Source: Candidatus Uhrbacteria bacterium (GTDB taxonomy: Bacteria; Patescibacteria; ABY1; SG8-24; GWF2-40-263). From it: a stretch of DNA of 64,000 nucleotides. Positions within the stretch are counted from its first letter, which is position 1, and every line of letters starts with the position of its first letter. The notes below the pieces were generated by a model that worked only from the letters and a program-made list of their open reading frames with translations, did no database searches and was not told the DNA's origin. The translations under genes were made by a program, and so were the position numbers. The stretch spans positions 124,001 through 188,000 of the forward strand of contig JACQSK010000021.1 of the NCBI GenBank assembly GCA_016205975.1, in the 5' to 3' direction. Below, piece after piece: positions 41,059 through 47,982 of this stretch.

Positions 41059-41228
41059 TCTCCACCCCCGTCGAGCGAGTTGCCGTCGTCGGAGTCGAAG
41101 CCGTCGAAGTCGAGGATGACGGTGTCGTTCTCGACGTCGTAGACCGGCTCGATGTTGCCCTCGGCCACCGCGGGACGGGTCGCCGCGGTGCCTTCCGAGA
41201 CTCGGTTCGATGTCGCTCTTGACGTCAT
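41055..41228 (-). CDS. 57-residue acidic protein ending GGGE, first gene of the Ubl operon
   Basis: ATG at 41226-41228, TGA overlapping the next ATG. The sequence begins MTSRATSNRVSEGTAATRP and then becomes very acidic (EPVYDVENDTVILDFDGFDSDDG), ending SLDGGGE. It was found by reading the strand upstream of the membrane-protein gene. The predicted transcription start falls at or next to its ATG, so the mRNA may be leaderless. The GGG before a single last residue is the kind of tail that a JAMM peptidase could expose; it could be a second modifier, a substrate, or a leader peptide. Confidence 0.6.
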   Translation of the reverse strand: MTSRATSNRVSEGTAATRPAVAEGNIEPVYDVENDTVILDFDGFDSDDGNSLDGGGE

Positions 41229-41230
41229 AC

Positions 41231-41301
41231 TGGACCAGTAGGATCCAGCCGGGGTCGCGTCAAGGAGAAAAGTTGACTTCTCGTCCGATTCGACCTATAC
41301 G
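41231..41301. promoter_or_regulatory. Divergent promoter region between Ubl operon and SorC gene
   Basis: Plus strand: TTGACT (41273-41278), 17-base spacer, TATACG (41296-41301) for the SorC gene. Minus strand: TTGACG (41258-41263), 17-base spacer, TACTGG (41235-41240) for the Ubl operon. The two -35 boxes form an inverted repeat (GTCAA-N9-TTGAC, 41259-41277). A second inverted repeat, CTGGA-N9-TCCAG (41231-41249), covers the minus -10. Both are good operator candidates for the SorC-type regulator. Confidence 0.7.
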
Positions 41302-41331
41302 GCTCCTGGTTGAGACCCCCGGAGCGCAGCC

Positions 41332-42483
41332 ATGCCCATTCGCAAGCCCGGCGCCGGCCCCTCCTCGCGGATCCCGCGCCGCAAGGTGCTGGAGGCCGCG
41401 CGTCGATTCTACCTGCACGGGGAGACCCAGACCGCGATCGCCGCGGACCTCGGGGTCTCGAACTCCTACTTGGCGCGGCTCTTGAAGGACGCGCGCGAGC
41501 AGGGCTGGGTGAAGATCATCGTGGACAGCGACCGGGAGACGGAACTCGCGGCGGCGCTCATGGCCAAGTACCCCCACCTCGTCCACTGCGAGGTGGTGCC
41601 GACCGGGAGTACGCCCGAGGACACGGCGCGGGCGATCGGGACGGCGATGGCGAACTGGTTCGACGAGTTGCTCGACCGGGACGAGGAGTCCGCCGACCCA
41701 CAGGTTCGCAAGGTGGCGATCGGAGGCGCGTGGCCCCACCAGTTCATGGTCGACGCCGTGGTGCGCCGGCGGAACCGGGTCTCGGTCGGGCCCACCGCGC
41801 TCACGCCGTCACCGGCGAGGATGGACCGGTACACCGCCCCGGTGGTGGCCGCGAAGCTCGCGGACCGCCTGGGGGCGCTCGGGGCGGGCTCGGCCACGCC
41901 GCCGGGAAGCTCGCGGACCGGCTTCCTCTACTCCCCGACGTTCAAGCCGCCCCGCGACAGCTTGCCGGCGCTCCAACGGTTCTTCGAGGACATCAAAAAA
42001 GACCCGGACTACCGGGCCATGCTGGACTTCTGGATGGACGTGGACGTGGCGTTCCTGAGCGTGGTCGCGCCGCAGTGGCGGTACTCGGACGTGCACGACC
42101 GGCTCTCGGCGCTAGGGCTCTCCACGCAGAATCTCATCGACCGCGGCGCGACGGCCGTGGTGGCGAACCGGTTCCTGGACGGCAACGGCCGAGACGTCCC
42201 GCTTGCCGAGGGAGTGCCGTCCTACGAGGTGGCGATGCCGACCGAGGCGATCCGGGCGGTGATGGAACGGCACGCCGCGAGCGGGGGGAGGCGCGGGTTC
42301 GTGGTGCTGGATGCTTGGGGGGAGCCTGGTGTCGGCGGGCGGACACTCTTGCAGGCGGGCGTAGTGAACATCCTGCTCTGCGATGCATCAACGGGGGTTC
42401 AAATCGCTTCACCGCCGAGACCTGAGCACGTCCAAGCGCGGCCGTCTCCATCTACTCAATCTGATCTACCCCGTCGTCCCTAA
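41332..42483 (+). CDS. SorC/DeoR-type transcriptional regulator
   Basis: 383 residues; ATG 41332 with GGAG seven bases upstream. The N-terminal HTH (VLEAARRFYLHGETQTAIAADLGVSNSYLARLLKDAREQGWVKI) and a long C-terminal domain ending in GGRTLLQAGVVNILLCD match the SorC family, whose effector domain binds phosphorylated sugars or similar metabolites. It is divergent from the Ubl operon across overlapping promoters, so it probably controls that operon and itself. Some usual effector-site residues are uncertain and the insert KPPRDSLPALQRF is unusual. Confidence 0.85.
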   Translation: MPIRKPGAGPSSRIPRRKVLEAARRFYLHGETQTAIAADLGVSNSYLARLLKDAREQGWVKIIVDSDRETELAAALMAKYPHLVHCEVVPTGSTPEDTARAIGTAMANWFDELLDRDEESADPQVRKVAIGGAWPHQFMVDAVVRRRNRVSVGPTALTPSPARMDRYTAPVVAAKLADRLGALGAGSATPPGSSRTGFLYSPTFKPPRDSLPALQRFFEDIKKDPDYRAMLDFWMDVDVAFLSVVAPQWRYSDVHDRLSALGLSTQNLIDRGATAVVANRFLDGNGRDVPLAEGVPSYEVAMPTEAIRAVMERHAASGGRRGFVVLDAWGEPGVGGRTLLQAGVVNILLCDASTGVQIASPPRPEHVQARPSPSTQSDLPRRP

Positions 42484-43351
42484 CCCAAGAGCACCAAATG
42501 ATGCGCACGAGCACGAGCCCAGATACCGTTGCCAGCGTGAACAGAACGATCGCGACTCCTTTTCCCTTGACCGCAAGAGCAGCCAGCCAGACCAACAGTG
42601 CAGCAACGGCAACGGCAATCACTCCGACAACCAAGCAGATAAGAAAGACGATGCTCCAGAAGCCCTTTTTCAGCACGCCATAACCAGGCCACTTCTTCTT
42701 TTGCTCTTCGGCGACTGCGTTGAAGGCGACAAAAAACAGCTCAAACCACCGTTCGACATCAGGGACCATCCACTCGTATATCTCCAGTGCATGCACCCAA
42801 CACCACCACCCCGCGGCCCCGAAGGCAAGCGAGAGCGAGGCCGTTGCGAACTCAAACCCCCCCCACGTTTCCATGCCGGGTGCCCTGGTCCTCTGTCTGA
42901 CTGTGCGTGTAGTTCCGACATGAACGGCCGGTCGTGCAGGGGCGGGCTGGGACGCGGTCGCGGCGACAGAGCTCGGCGGCGGGGTCATCCTCACGGCGGG
43001 CTCTTCGGTCGGGCTCGGAGGTCGCTTCATCCGCCAGACTTCCTCGAACGCGACCACCGCGTCCAACGCGCCGGCTTCCGTCGGCACGCGGCCATCATGC
43101 ATCACGCGGTTCCGCACGAACGTCGCGGCTTGTAGGTCGTGCTCAAGGGTCGTCCCAAACACTTTTTCGGCGACGCGCTCCGCCCACGCCCAGAACGGCT
43201 CTGTACCGCCGTCGTCGGAGGCGCCCCGTTCGCATCCTGCCCTCTTCAGAGCCAGCTCGGCCTTGGTATACCCATCGAGGACTGCATGGCGGCGGTGATC
43301 CTCGTCGCCTAGTGTCCATTGTTTCAGCGTATGCCAGGCCGGCAAGCTCAT
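42452..43351 (-). CDS. HEPN-like protein with three C-terminal membrane helices
   Basis: 299 residues from the ATG ending at 43351. The N-terminal helical domain has AATFVRNRVMHDGRVP; Arg80...His85 fits the Rx4H motif of HEPN RNases (here in the 'RNxxxH' style). A disordered Pro-rich linker (about 120-165) leads to membrane helices (FATASLSLAFGAAGWWCWV, WSIVFLICLVVGVIAVAVAALLVWLAAL, VAIVLFTLATVSGLVLVRII). An RNA-cutting or RNA-binding effector tied to the membrane is plausible. Its start meets the stop of the upstream small gene, indicating a two-gene operon. Confidence 0.65.
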   Translation of the reverse strand: MSLPAWHTLKQWTLGDEDHRRHAVLDGYTKAELALKRAGCERGASDDGGTEPFWAWAERVAEKVFGTTLEHDLQAATFVRNRVMHDGRVPTEAGALDAVVAFEEVWRMKRPPSPTEEPAVRMTPPPSSVAATASQPAPARPAVHVGTTRTVRQRTRAPGMETWGGFEFATASLSLAFGAAGWWCWVHALEIYEWMVPDVERWFELFFVAFNAVAEEQKKKWPGYGVLKKGFWSIVFLICLVVGVIAVAVAALLVWLAALAVKGKGVAIVLFTLATVSGLVLVRIIWCSWVRDDGVDQIE

Positions 43352-43629
43352 CGTGGCTCTCGGTATCCCTCTCGGGTTGCTCGGTAGTCCAGCCAATCAG
43401 CCCGGCTGATGCCCGCAGCATCCATCACCAGGTGATTCCACTCGTAGATCATTTTTTCAAGTCGCGACAATGGAGCGGACACGTCGGGGCGCTCCCTCAC
43501 GTCGTGGGGGATCTCGCTGAACGTGCTGATCGTCGTCTCGTGCAAATCGTAGATCCTCCGAGAAATATCGCGGAGTCGCTCCTTGGACGACTCCGGGCCA
43601 GGTCCGGACTCGTGTCGCGAAGTTGGCAT
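43348..43629 (-). CDS. Small helical partner of HEPN-like membrane protein
   Basis: 93 residues (SKERLRDISRRIYDLHETTISTFSEIPHDVRERPDVSAPLSRLEKMIYEWNHLVMDAAGISRADWL...), all helical, no membrane segment. It ends on the start codon of the HEPN-like gene. In HEPN pairs, the small upstream gene is often the antitoxin or regulator; that role here is inference. The upstream 40 bp are AT-rich, suiting a promoter. Confidence 0.6.
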   Translation of the reverse strand: MPTSRHESGPGPESSKERLRDISRRIYDLHETTISTFSEIPHDVRERPDVSAPLSRLEKMIYEWNHLVMDAAGISRADWLDYRATREGYREPR

Positions 43630-43692
43630 ACAAGGTTGTTTAGATGTGAATTATTCTGAAGTAACTCTACCAAGCACGAGCCGGTGTTGTAA

Positions 43693-44055
43693 AGCGCAGA
43701 CGGCCCCGCCACTGACGACCTGACTGGTGGGTTCTGTGGCACGGGCGAGCTTGCCGGAGCAGCAGCACCCATCATTGGACACCCCGACTCTAGCGTTGCT
43801 CGCACCGTCGAGGGCACAGCGAACGACGACGGGTTCAGCGTGGAGGGCGCCGAGGCCACGGACATCGAGCTCGACGCCGACGGCTACCCGGACTGCCTCG
43901 TGGGCAGCGAGATCGACATCGAGCTGCTGATCGTCGACGGCGACTCCCTCCAGGGGCAGGCAATCCTCCGCACCGAGTCCTTCGACGAGGACACGTGCCC
44001 TGTGGCGCCCGAAACCTGCGACATCGTCATGGACATCGTCGCCGAGCGCCAGTAG
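43693..44055 (+). pseudogene. C-terminal fragment of a secreted-type protein
   Basis: Open frame from the TAA at 43690 to TAG at 44053 with no ATG/GTG before the conserved-looking part. The sequence (TVEGTANDDGFSVEGAEATDIELDADGYPDCLVGSEIDIEL...ETCDIVMDIV) is acidic with paired Cys, like the extracellular proteins elsewhere in this window. It is probably the remains of a gene whose 5' part was lost. Confidence 0.45.
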
Positions 44056-44268
44056 CGCCACCGGAGCATAGGGTCGTCGGGCCCGGCGACGTCGAGACCT
44101 GCGGCGCGTGCGAGAGCGACGTGCGGAGGTGAACGGAGATCAGGACGGCCGGCTGCTGCGGCGCCCGCCGTTCGACCGCGAGACCCATGATCCCGGGCGT
44201 CCTGCCCTGGGCGGCGCTGGCAGGAGTGCCGGCGCCACGCGGCGATGCAGCCCACGTCGCCTCGGTAT

Positions 44269-44694
44269 CTACGCCCCTCGCAGGTACTCCACGATGTCGT
44301 GTGCTCGGGCCTCGTAGAACGAAGCAGGCTGCCCCGGATTCACGCGCACCGTGAAGACAGAGAACCCTTGCCTCTCCAACGCGGTTATGAGGGGCGTGTA
44401 GAGCGACCCCGGCTCCTCTGGCGGGCGCGCTGCGCAGACCAAGTAGGTGAAGTGCCCGTACCGAGCGATGAAGGCATCAGTACTGGCTACGCGCCTCTCC
44501 TCAAGCGTCTGCGAGAGAACGGCACCGTTGGGAACTCGCTCTTCCAGCGATTGCGAGAGCACGGCGCCCGTCCGCGCATCGAGCAGAAACCGCCGAGCGC
44601 GCGATGAAATCCGCAGCAATGGCTTCAGGAACTCCCTAAGCGTCCTGCTTTTCCCAGAGTGGTGGGGGCCCACCACGATGGCCGCTCGCTTCAT
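44269..44694 (-). CDS. Small P-loop protein
   Basis: 141 residues from ATG 44692-44694. A Walker A motif stands at the N-terminus (IVVGPHHSGKSRTLREFL). A tandem repeat GAVLSQSLEER...GAVLSQTLEER (residues about 40-67) follows; the repeat sits at the next-strand region and may be a local duplication. A Walker B is not obvious (FTYLVCAARPPEE is a candidate strand). Probably a small ATP/GTP-binding protein; no family is recognised. Confidence 0.6.
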   Translation of the reverse strand: MKRAAIVVGPHHSGKSRTLREFLKPLLRISSRARRFLLDARTGAVLSQSLEERVPNGAVLSQTLEERRVASTDAFIARYGHFTYLVCAARPPEEPGSLYTPLITALERQGFSVFTVRVNPGQPASFYEARAHDIVEYLRGA

Positions 44695-44785
44695 GGGTCT
44701 CGCTCCTCGCTCTCGCATCTTGGTGTCCGTATCATGGCCGGCCGCGCAGCACGCCCGCCGTCTCCCACATGGCGTCACTCGGGGC

Positions 44786-44932
44786 GACAAGGCGACGCGC
44801 GGGCTCATTCAGGTGGGCGTCCTCCTCCGCCTTTCGGTGCTCGACCACGTTGTCATCGCCAGCGACACCTATGCGTCTCTGGCGGCGAGCGTCATGGACG
44901 AGGCGCCGTACCCGGTGCTCGGGGTGGCGTGA
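44786..44932 (+). pseudogene. RadC C-terminal remnant
   Basis: The 48 codons TRGLIQVGVLLRLSVLDHVVIASDTYASLAASVMDEAP... match the last part of the RadC MPN domain (compare VRLMDAGKVLGVPLLDHVVVASDGYTSIFEEL in the complete gene at 52727-53422). The catalytic HNHPSG segment and everything before it are missing, and there is no start codon. Confidence 0.75.
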
Positions 44933-45133
44933 ACTCAGACCTCTCCGTCTCGGTAGAGGTTTTTCATTTCCAGAGTCTCGGCAGGCGCTCATCGCGCGCG
45001 CTCCTCTCGAAGCTTCGCAGGACACGCTCGGTCGTCTGGAGGCCGCCATGATCGTGAAGCTCCCATCCAGCGTCGTGTCCTACGGCCTCCCGACTACCAA
45101 GCGCACACCGCGACGGCAGGGCTCGCGCTCCTG

Positions 45134-46159
45134 CTATCGTCCCCGAAAAGCGTCCCCGTCCTCGTCGAAGTACTCGGTCTCCTCGTCGTCCTCGTCCTCA
45201 CCCCCGTCGTCGTCGAGATCGAGGAACTCGTGGATCAGGTACATCTTGAGGCGACCGGAGCGACTCTGGAGTTCCGATCCGAAGAAGGACACCTCAACAC
45301 GCGGGCCCTTCGGGTCGGTCGCGAACCGTTGCAGGCTCGCGGCGACCTGGGCGATTTCGTTGCTCCCGCGGGCCTTCTCGTCGATCACGAATGGGATCGG
45401 TCGCTGCTTGCCTGGAACGTAGACCCGGCCCTTGAATGTATTGGCGTTGTAGCTGGTGATCACTCCGTCATCCACGCGGATCCCGTCTACGCGATTCGTG
45501 TGCTGGAGGTACTCGGCGGTCGCGGCGGTCAACTCCTGACCGATCAGGAGTTGTTGTCCTTCCACCTGCGCGAGGAGTCGAGCCCGCTCGGCGGTCCCGG
45601 TCTCGAAGATCGGCCTGTGGACGTTCAGCACCGCCACCTCGACCTTCTCGGCGATGCTGTCGATCTGGGCGTCCCGGAGGACATGGGGCATCGCCGTGTC
45701 GGGAAGCCCGGCGTCACGCAGCTTCTGCTTGTATTCCTGGTAGCTCGCCAACAGCGGCTTTTCATAGTCCACGTCGAAGCCGAGGGTCGTCTTGATCACG
45801 GCGTGGTAGGCGGAGAAGAGGACGTGGCCGAGCGGGTTGTCCCTCCCCGTTGTGGTGAGCGCGAACGCCGCGCCCACGACCCCCGCAGTCCCGGTGCCGA
45901 CGAGTCCCAGCACGGCCACCACCAGCTCCCAACTCCCCGGAGTCGGCGGTCGAGCGCGGATCGAGGCTCCTTTCAAGGCTGGAGCCTGCGTGATGATTTC
46001 CCCGTTGAGGACGGCGTGTGTGGTGATGGCGAGGGTCCGGTGGAGCCCCTGCATCGCGACGGACACGTCGTAGAGGTCGAGTTCCTGTCGGGAGGCGTCG
46101 GCCCCGTCGAAGCTCAACTTCAACCATAGGAGCGGGCGGTTCGACTGTATGATTGCCAC
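45134..46159 (-). CDS. DUF7946-like protein
   Basis: 341 residues from GTG 46157-46159, chosen because GAGGAG lies seven bases upstream. The N-terminal part (LLWLKLSFDGADASRQELDLYDVSVAMQGLHRTLAITTHAVLNGEIITQAPALKGASIRARPPTPGSWELVV) has the run I associate with DUF7946. Two hydrophobic segments follow (VVAVLGLVGTGTAGVVGAAFAL), then a helical region. A C-terminal small beta-barrel-like domain (GVITSYNANTFKGRVYVPGKQRPIPFVI) and a very acidic tail (DDDGGEDEDDEET) finish it. Members occur in accessory regions; function is unknown to me. Confidence 0.65.
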   Translation of the reverse strand: MAIIQSNRPLLWLKLSFDGADASRQELDLYDVSVAMQGLHRTLAITTHAVLNGEIITQAPALKGASIRARPPTPGSWELVVAVLGLVGTGTAGVVGAAFALTTTGRDNPLGHVLFSAYHAVIKTTLGFDVDYEKPLLASYQEYKQKLRDAGLPDTAMPHVLRDAQIDSIAEKVEVAVLNVHRPIFETGTAERARLLAQVEGQQLLIGQELTAATAEYLQHTNRVDGIRVDDGVITSYNANTFKGRVYVPGKQRPIPFVIDEKARGSNEIAQVAASLQRFATDPKGPRVEVSFFGSELQSRSGRLKMYLIHEFLDLDDDGGEDEDDEETEYFDEDGDAFRGR

Positions 46160-46602
46160 GGCGCGACTCCTCAGATCAGATGCCACGCGACGTAGCAGGG
46201 TCACATCCTGACGGCCACGGAGCCACCCTGACGTCGGCGGGAGGGAGTCCGATTTTGTCCACTCCGCGTCGCGGGCCTCCGGACACGGACTCGTCGAACA
46301 GTGTCACGTCCAGTTGACGGACTGGAACCGATGCCCTCCCGGCGGCCCACCTCAGGGTGCGCGCCGAGCGCAAGCATATTCGGATCGAGGTCGTGCGGAG
46401 GGCGCCCGCACGCTACGTTGTCTTTCGGAGTTCACATGATGCTGCGCAAGAAATGGATGCTCCGCCCCGTCGCCCACTGCCCCGGCGGTGGCTGACGACG
46501 ACCAAGCGTCTCCCGACAGCAAGGACCCCTCCCGCTCGCGCAGGAAGGGCTCGTTGTCGTCCACGCCGACGAGGATGAGCGGCGCCCGCGCGAGGGGTCT
46601 TT
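46160..46602. other. Intergenic stretch without a recognisable gene
   Basis: About 440 bp between the DUF7946-like gene and the second nuclease remnant. Short frames lack ribosome-binding sites. No promoter or RNA gene was recognised. Confidence 0.5.
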
Positions 46603-46620
46603 TGTTTCGCCGGTGAAACA
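46603..46620. repeat. Palindrome TGTTTCGCCGGTGAAACA (one imperfect pair)
   Basis: 18-bp inverted repeat with one G-T pair. It lies 28 bp beyond the terminator of the second nuclease remnant, the same order as at 3859. Confidence 0.8.
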
Positions 46621-46647
46621 CCCCGCGCCGTGCCGATCCCGAATTGA

Positions 46648-46680
46648 AAGCCCACCCCCGCGCCCGGGAGTGGGTCGTTT
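46648..46680 (-). terminator. Terminator copied with second nuclease remnant
   Basis: On the minus strand AAACGACCCACTCCCG pairs with CGGGGGTGGGCTTT; same hairpin as those at 3805 and 47944. Confidence 0.75.
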
Positions 46681-46685
46681 TGCGC

Positions 46686-46794
46686 TCACGCTGCTTGCTT
46701 CATCGCGATCTGCGACCTCCACGAACTTCTCCTCCGTGCGGTCAGTGAGCATCGCCTCCCGCGGCGACCCAACCACCACCAGCGGCATGGGCAC
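46686..46794 (-). pseudogene. Second truncated copy of the RecB-like nuclease C-terminus
   Basis: Reads ...EAMLTDRTEEKFVEVA and then, in a shifted register, IAMKQAA-stop. In the complete nuclease the same two blocks are EETMLTDREEAWFVEVA and the final TVAMKAAA, separated by about 40 residues including the Fe-S Cys. An internal deletion thus joined the two blocks. The shared terminator follows. Confidence 0.75.
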
Positions 46795-46874
46795 ACGACG
46801 GCGTAAAGGTGGGCGCTCGCACGTTGACTACGGTCGGAGCTGCGGCGCACCGCCGCGCGACTCGCTACGTCGTT

Positions 46875-47840
46875 CTATGGCAGCCAGGAGTCGTCCGACA
46901 CGACATCGGAGATGGCAGCTATGTGATTGAAACCTAGGTTTCTCCAGAGCCCGCGCCGCATTGCTAGCCGCACTCGCCAGTCACATCCGGCCCGCTGCCT
47001 CGCCGATAGGCGCGCCACTCCCAAACGCTCGTAGAAGTCATCTGCGTCCCAAAGATCCACGCGCAGAGGGCATCTGGCGGCGCGTCCGAGTCTCCGGGCC
47101 GTACGCTCGGCGCCCGCCGTGAACCACGAGCTCGTGACGAACACGCCCTTGGTCATTCCATTCAACACGAGGGACCCGGCGAATTCACGGATTTGTCCCG
47201 CCTCGATCTTGTCTCGCCAGCGCTTTACCTGGACGCCGATGAGAGAGTCGTTCTCTCCCTCCAGCACGGCTACGTCGATTCCATCGTCTCCTGAGAAGCG
47301 CGTGACTCTCACGCGGTAGCCAAGGCCACGAAACACAGCACCAACCAGCTCCTCGAACTTGCGGGGGTCGCAGGAAAACCGATCGGAATACTTTGCGATC
47401 AAGTACCGTCGGATCTCCTCCACTGGTGTCCGAATATCGGTCAGGTCAAGCGGCTTCAGCGATGCAAGCACGCCGACGGTTTGGTTCAATCCGCCGTGCG
47501 ATGTTCCCGCGCCGAGAAACTCGATTAGAAGACCCCACCAACCGCATCTGGGGCACTCCATGAGCGTGCGGTAAGCCGCGTGAACGTCGGGAATCGCGGG
47601 CCTGGCGCCGGCCGGAAGCGAGGCAACGTATTGGTCAAGGTCCGATCCACCATCGTTTTCAGTAAGATCGTTCGAAAATCCATCGAGTGCGTGTTCTAGA
47701 TAATGCAGACAGAAAGGACATTCTTGAATGTCTATCGGGTCGGCGATCCCAATTGACCGCTCGACGAAGCCCTCCCGAACTGAAACCCGTGATCGCGGCA
47801 GGTCGAGATCTCGCGAGAAGCCCGAATACTCCCATGCCAT
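46875..47840 (-). CDS. Mrr-type restriction endonuclease with N-terminal zinc-type domain
   Basis: 321 residues from ATG 47838-47840. The N-terminal part has Cys pairs (CPFCLHYL, CPRCGWWG). The C-terminal half is an Mrr catalytic domain: DPRKFEELVGAVFRGLGYRVRVTRFSGDDGIDVAVLEGENDSLIGVQVKRW, with Asp and Gln-x-Lys of the PD-(D/E)xK site. Mrr enzymes cut modified or foreign DNA. There is no methyltransferase nearby, as expected for type IV. The gene lies between a truncated and the full copy of the nuclease 3' end, in direct orientation, and has lower GC than its neighbours. Confidence 0.85.
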   Translation of the reverse strand: MAWEYSGFSRDLDLPRSRVSVREGFVERSIGIADPIDIQECPFCLHYLEHALDGFSNDLTENDGGSDLDQYVASLPAGARPAIPDVHAAYRTLMECPRCGWWGLLIEFLGAGTSHGGLNQTVGVLASLKPLDLTDIRTPVEEIRRYLIAKYSDRFSCDPRKFEELVGAVFRGLGYRVRVTRFSGDDGIDVAVLEGENDSLIGVQVKRWRDKIEAGQIREFAGSLVLNGMTKGVFVTSSWFTAGAERTARRLGRAARCPLRVDLWDADDFYERLGVARLSARQRAGCDWRVRLAMRRGLWRNLGFNHIAAISDVVSDDSWLP

Positions 47841-47943
47841 TCGTGAAGGATACTCGACTCGCACGCCGGCCGCCAACCGGACGGCTGGCACTGCGCAAGA
47901 GCAGCATCGCCTGCAACGCGGCACATCCGACTCGTTCGCGCAT

Positions 47944-47980
47944 GAAAACCCACCCCCTTCGTCGGGAGTGGGTCGTTTTC
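47944..47980 (-). terminator. Terminator of the RecB-like nuclease gene
   Basis: On the minus strand AAAACGACCCACTCCCG, a short loop, and GGGGGTGGGTTTT follow the nuclease stop codon directly. Parent copy of the two duplicated terminators. Confidence 0.8.
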
Positions 47981-47982
47981 GT

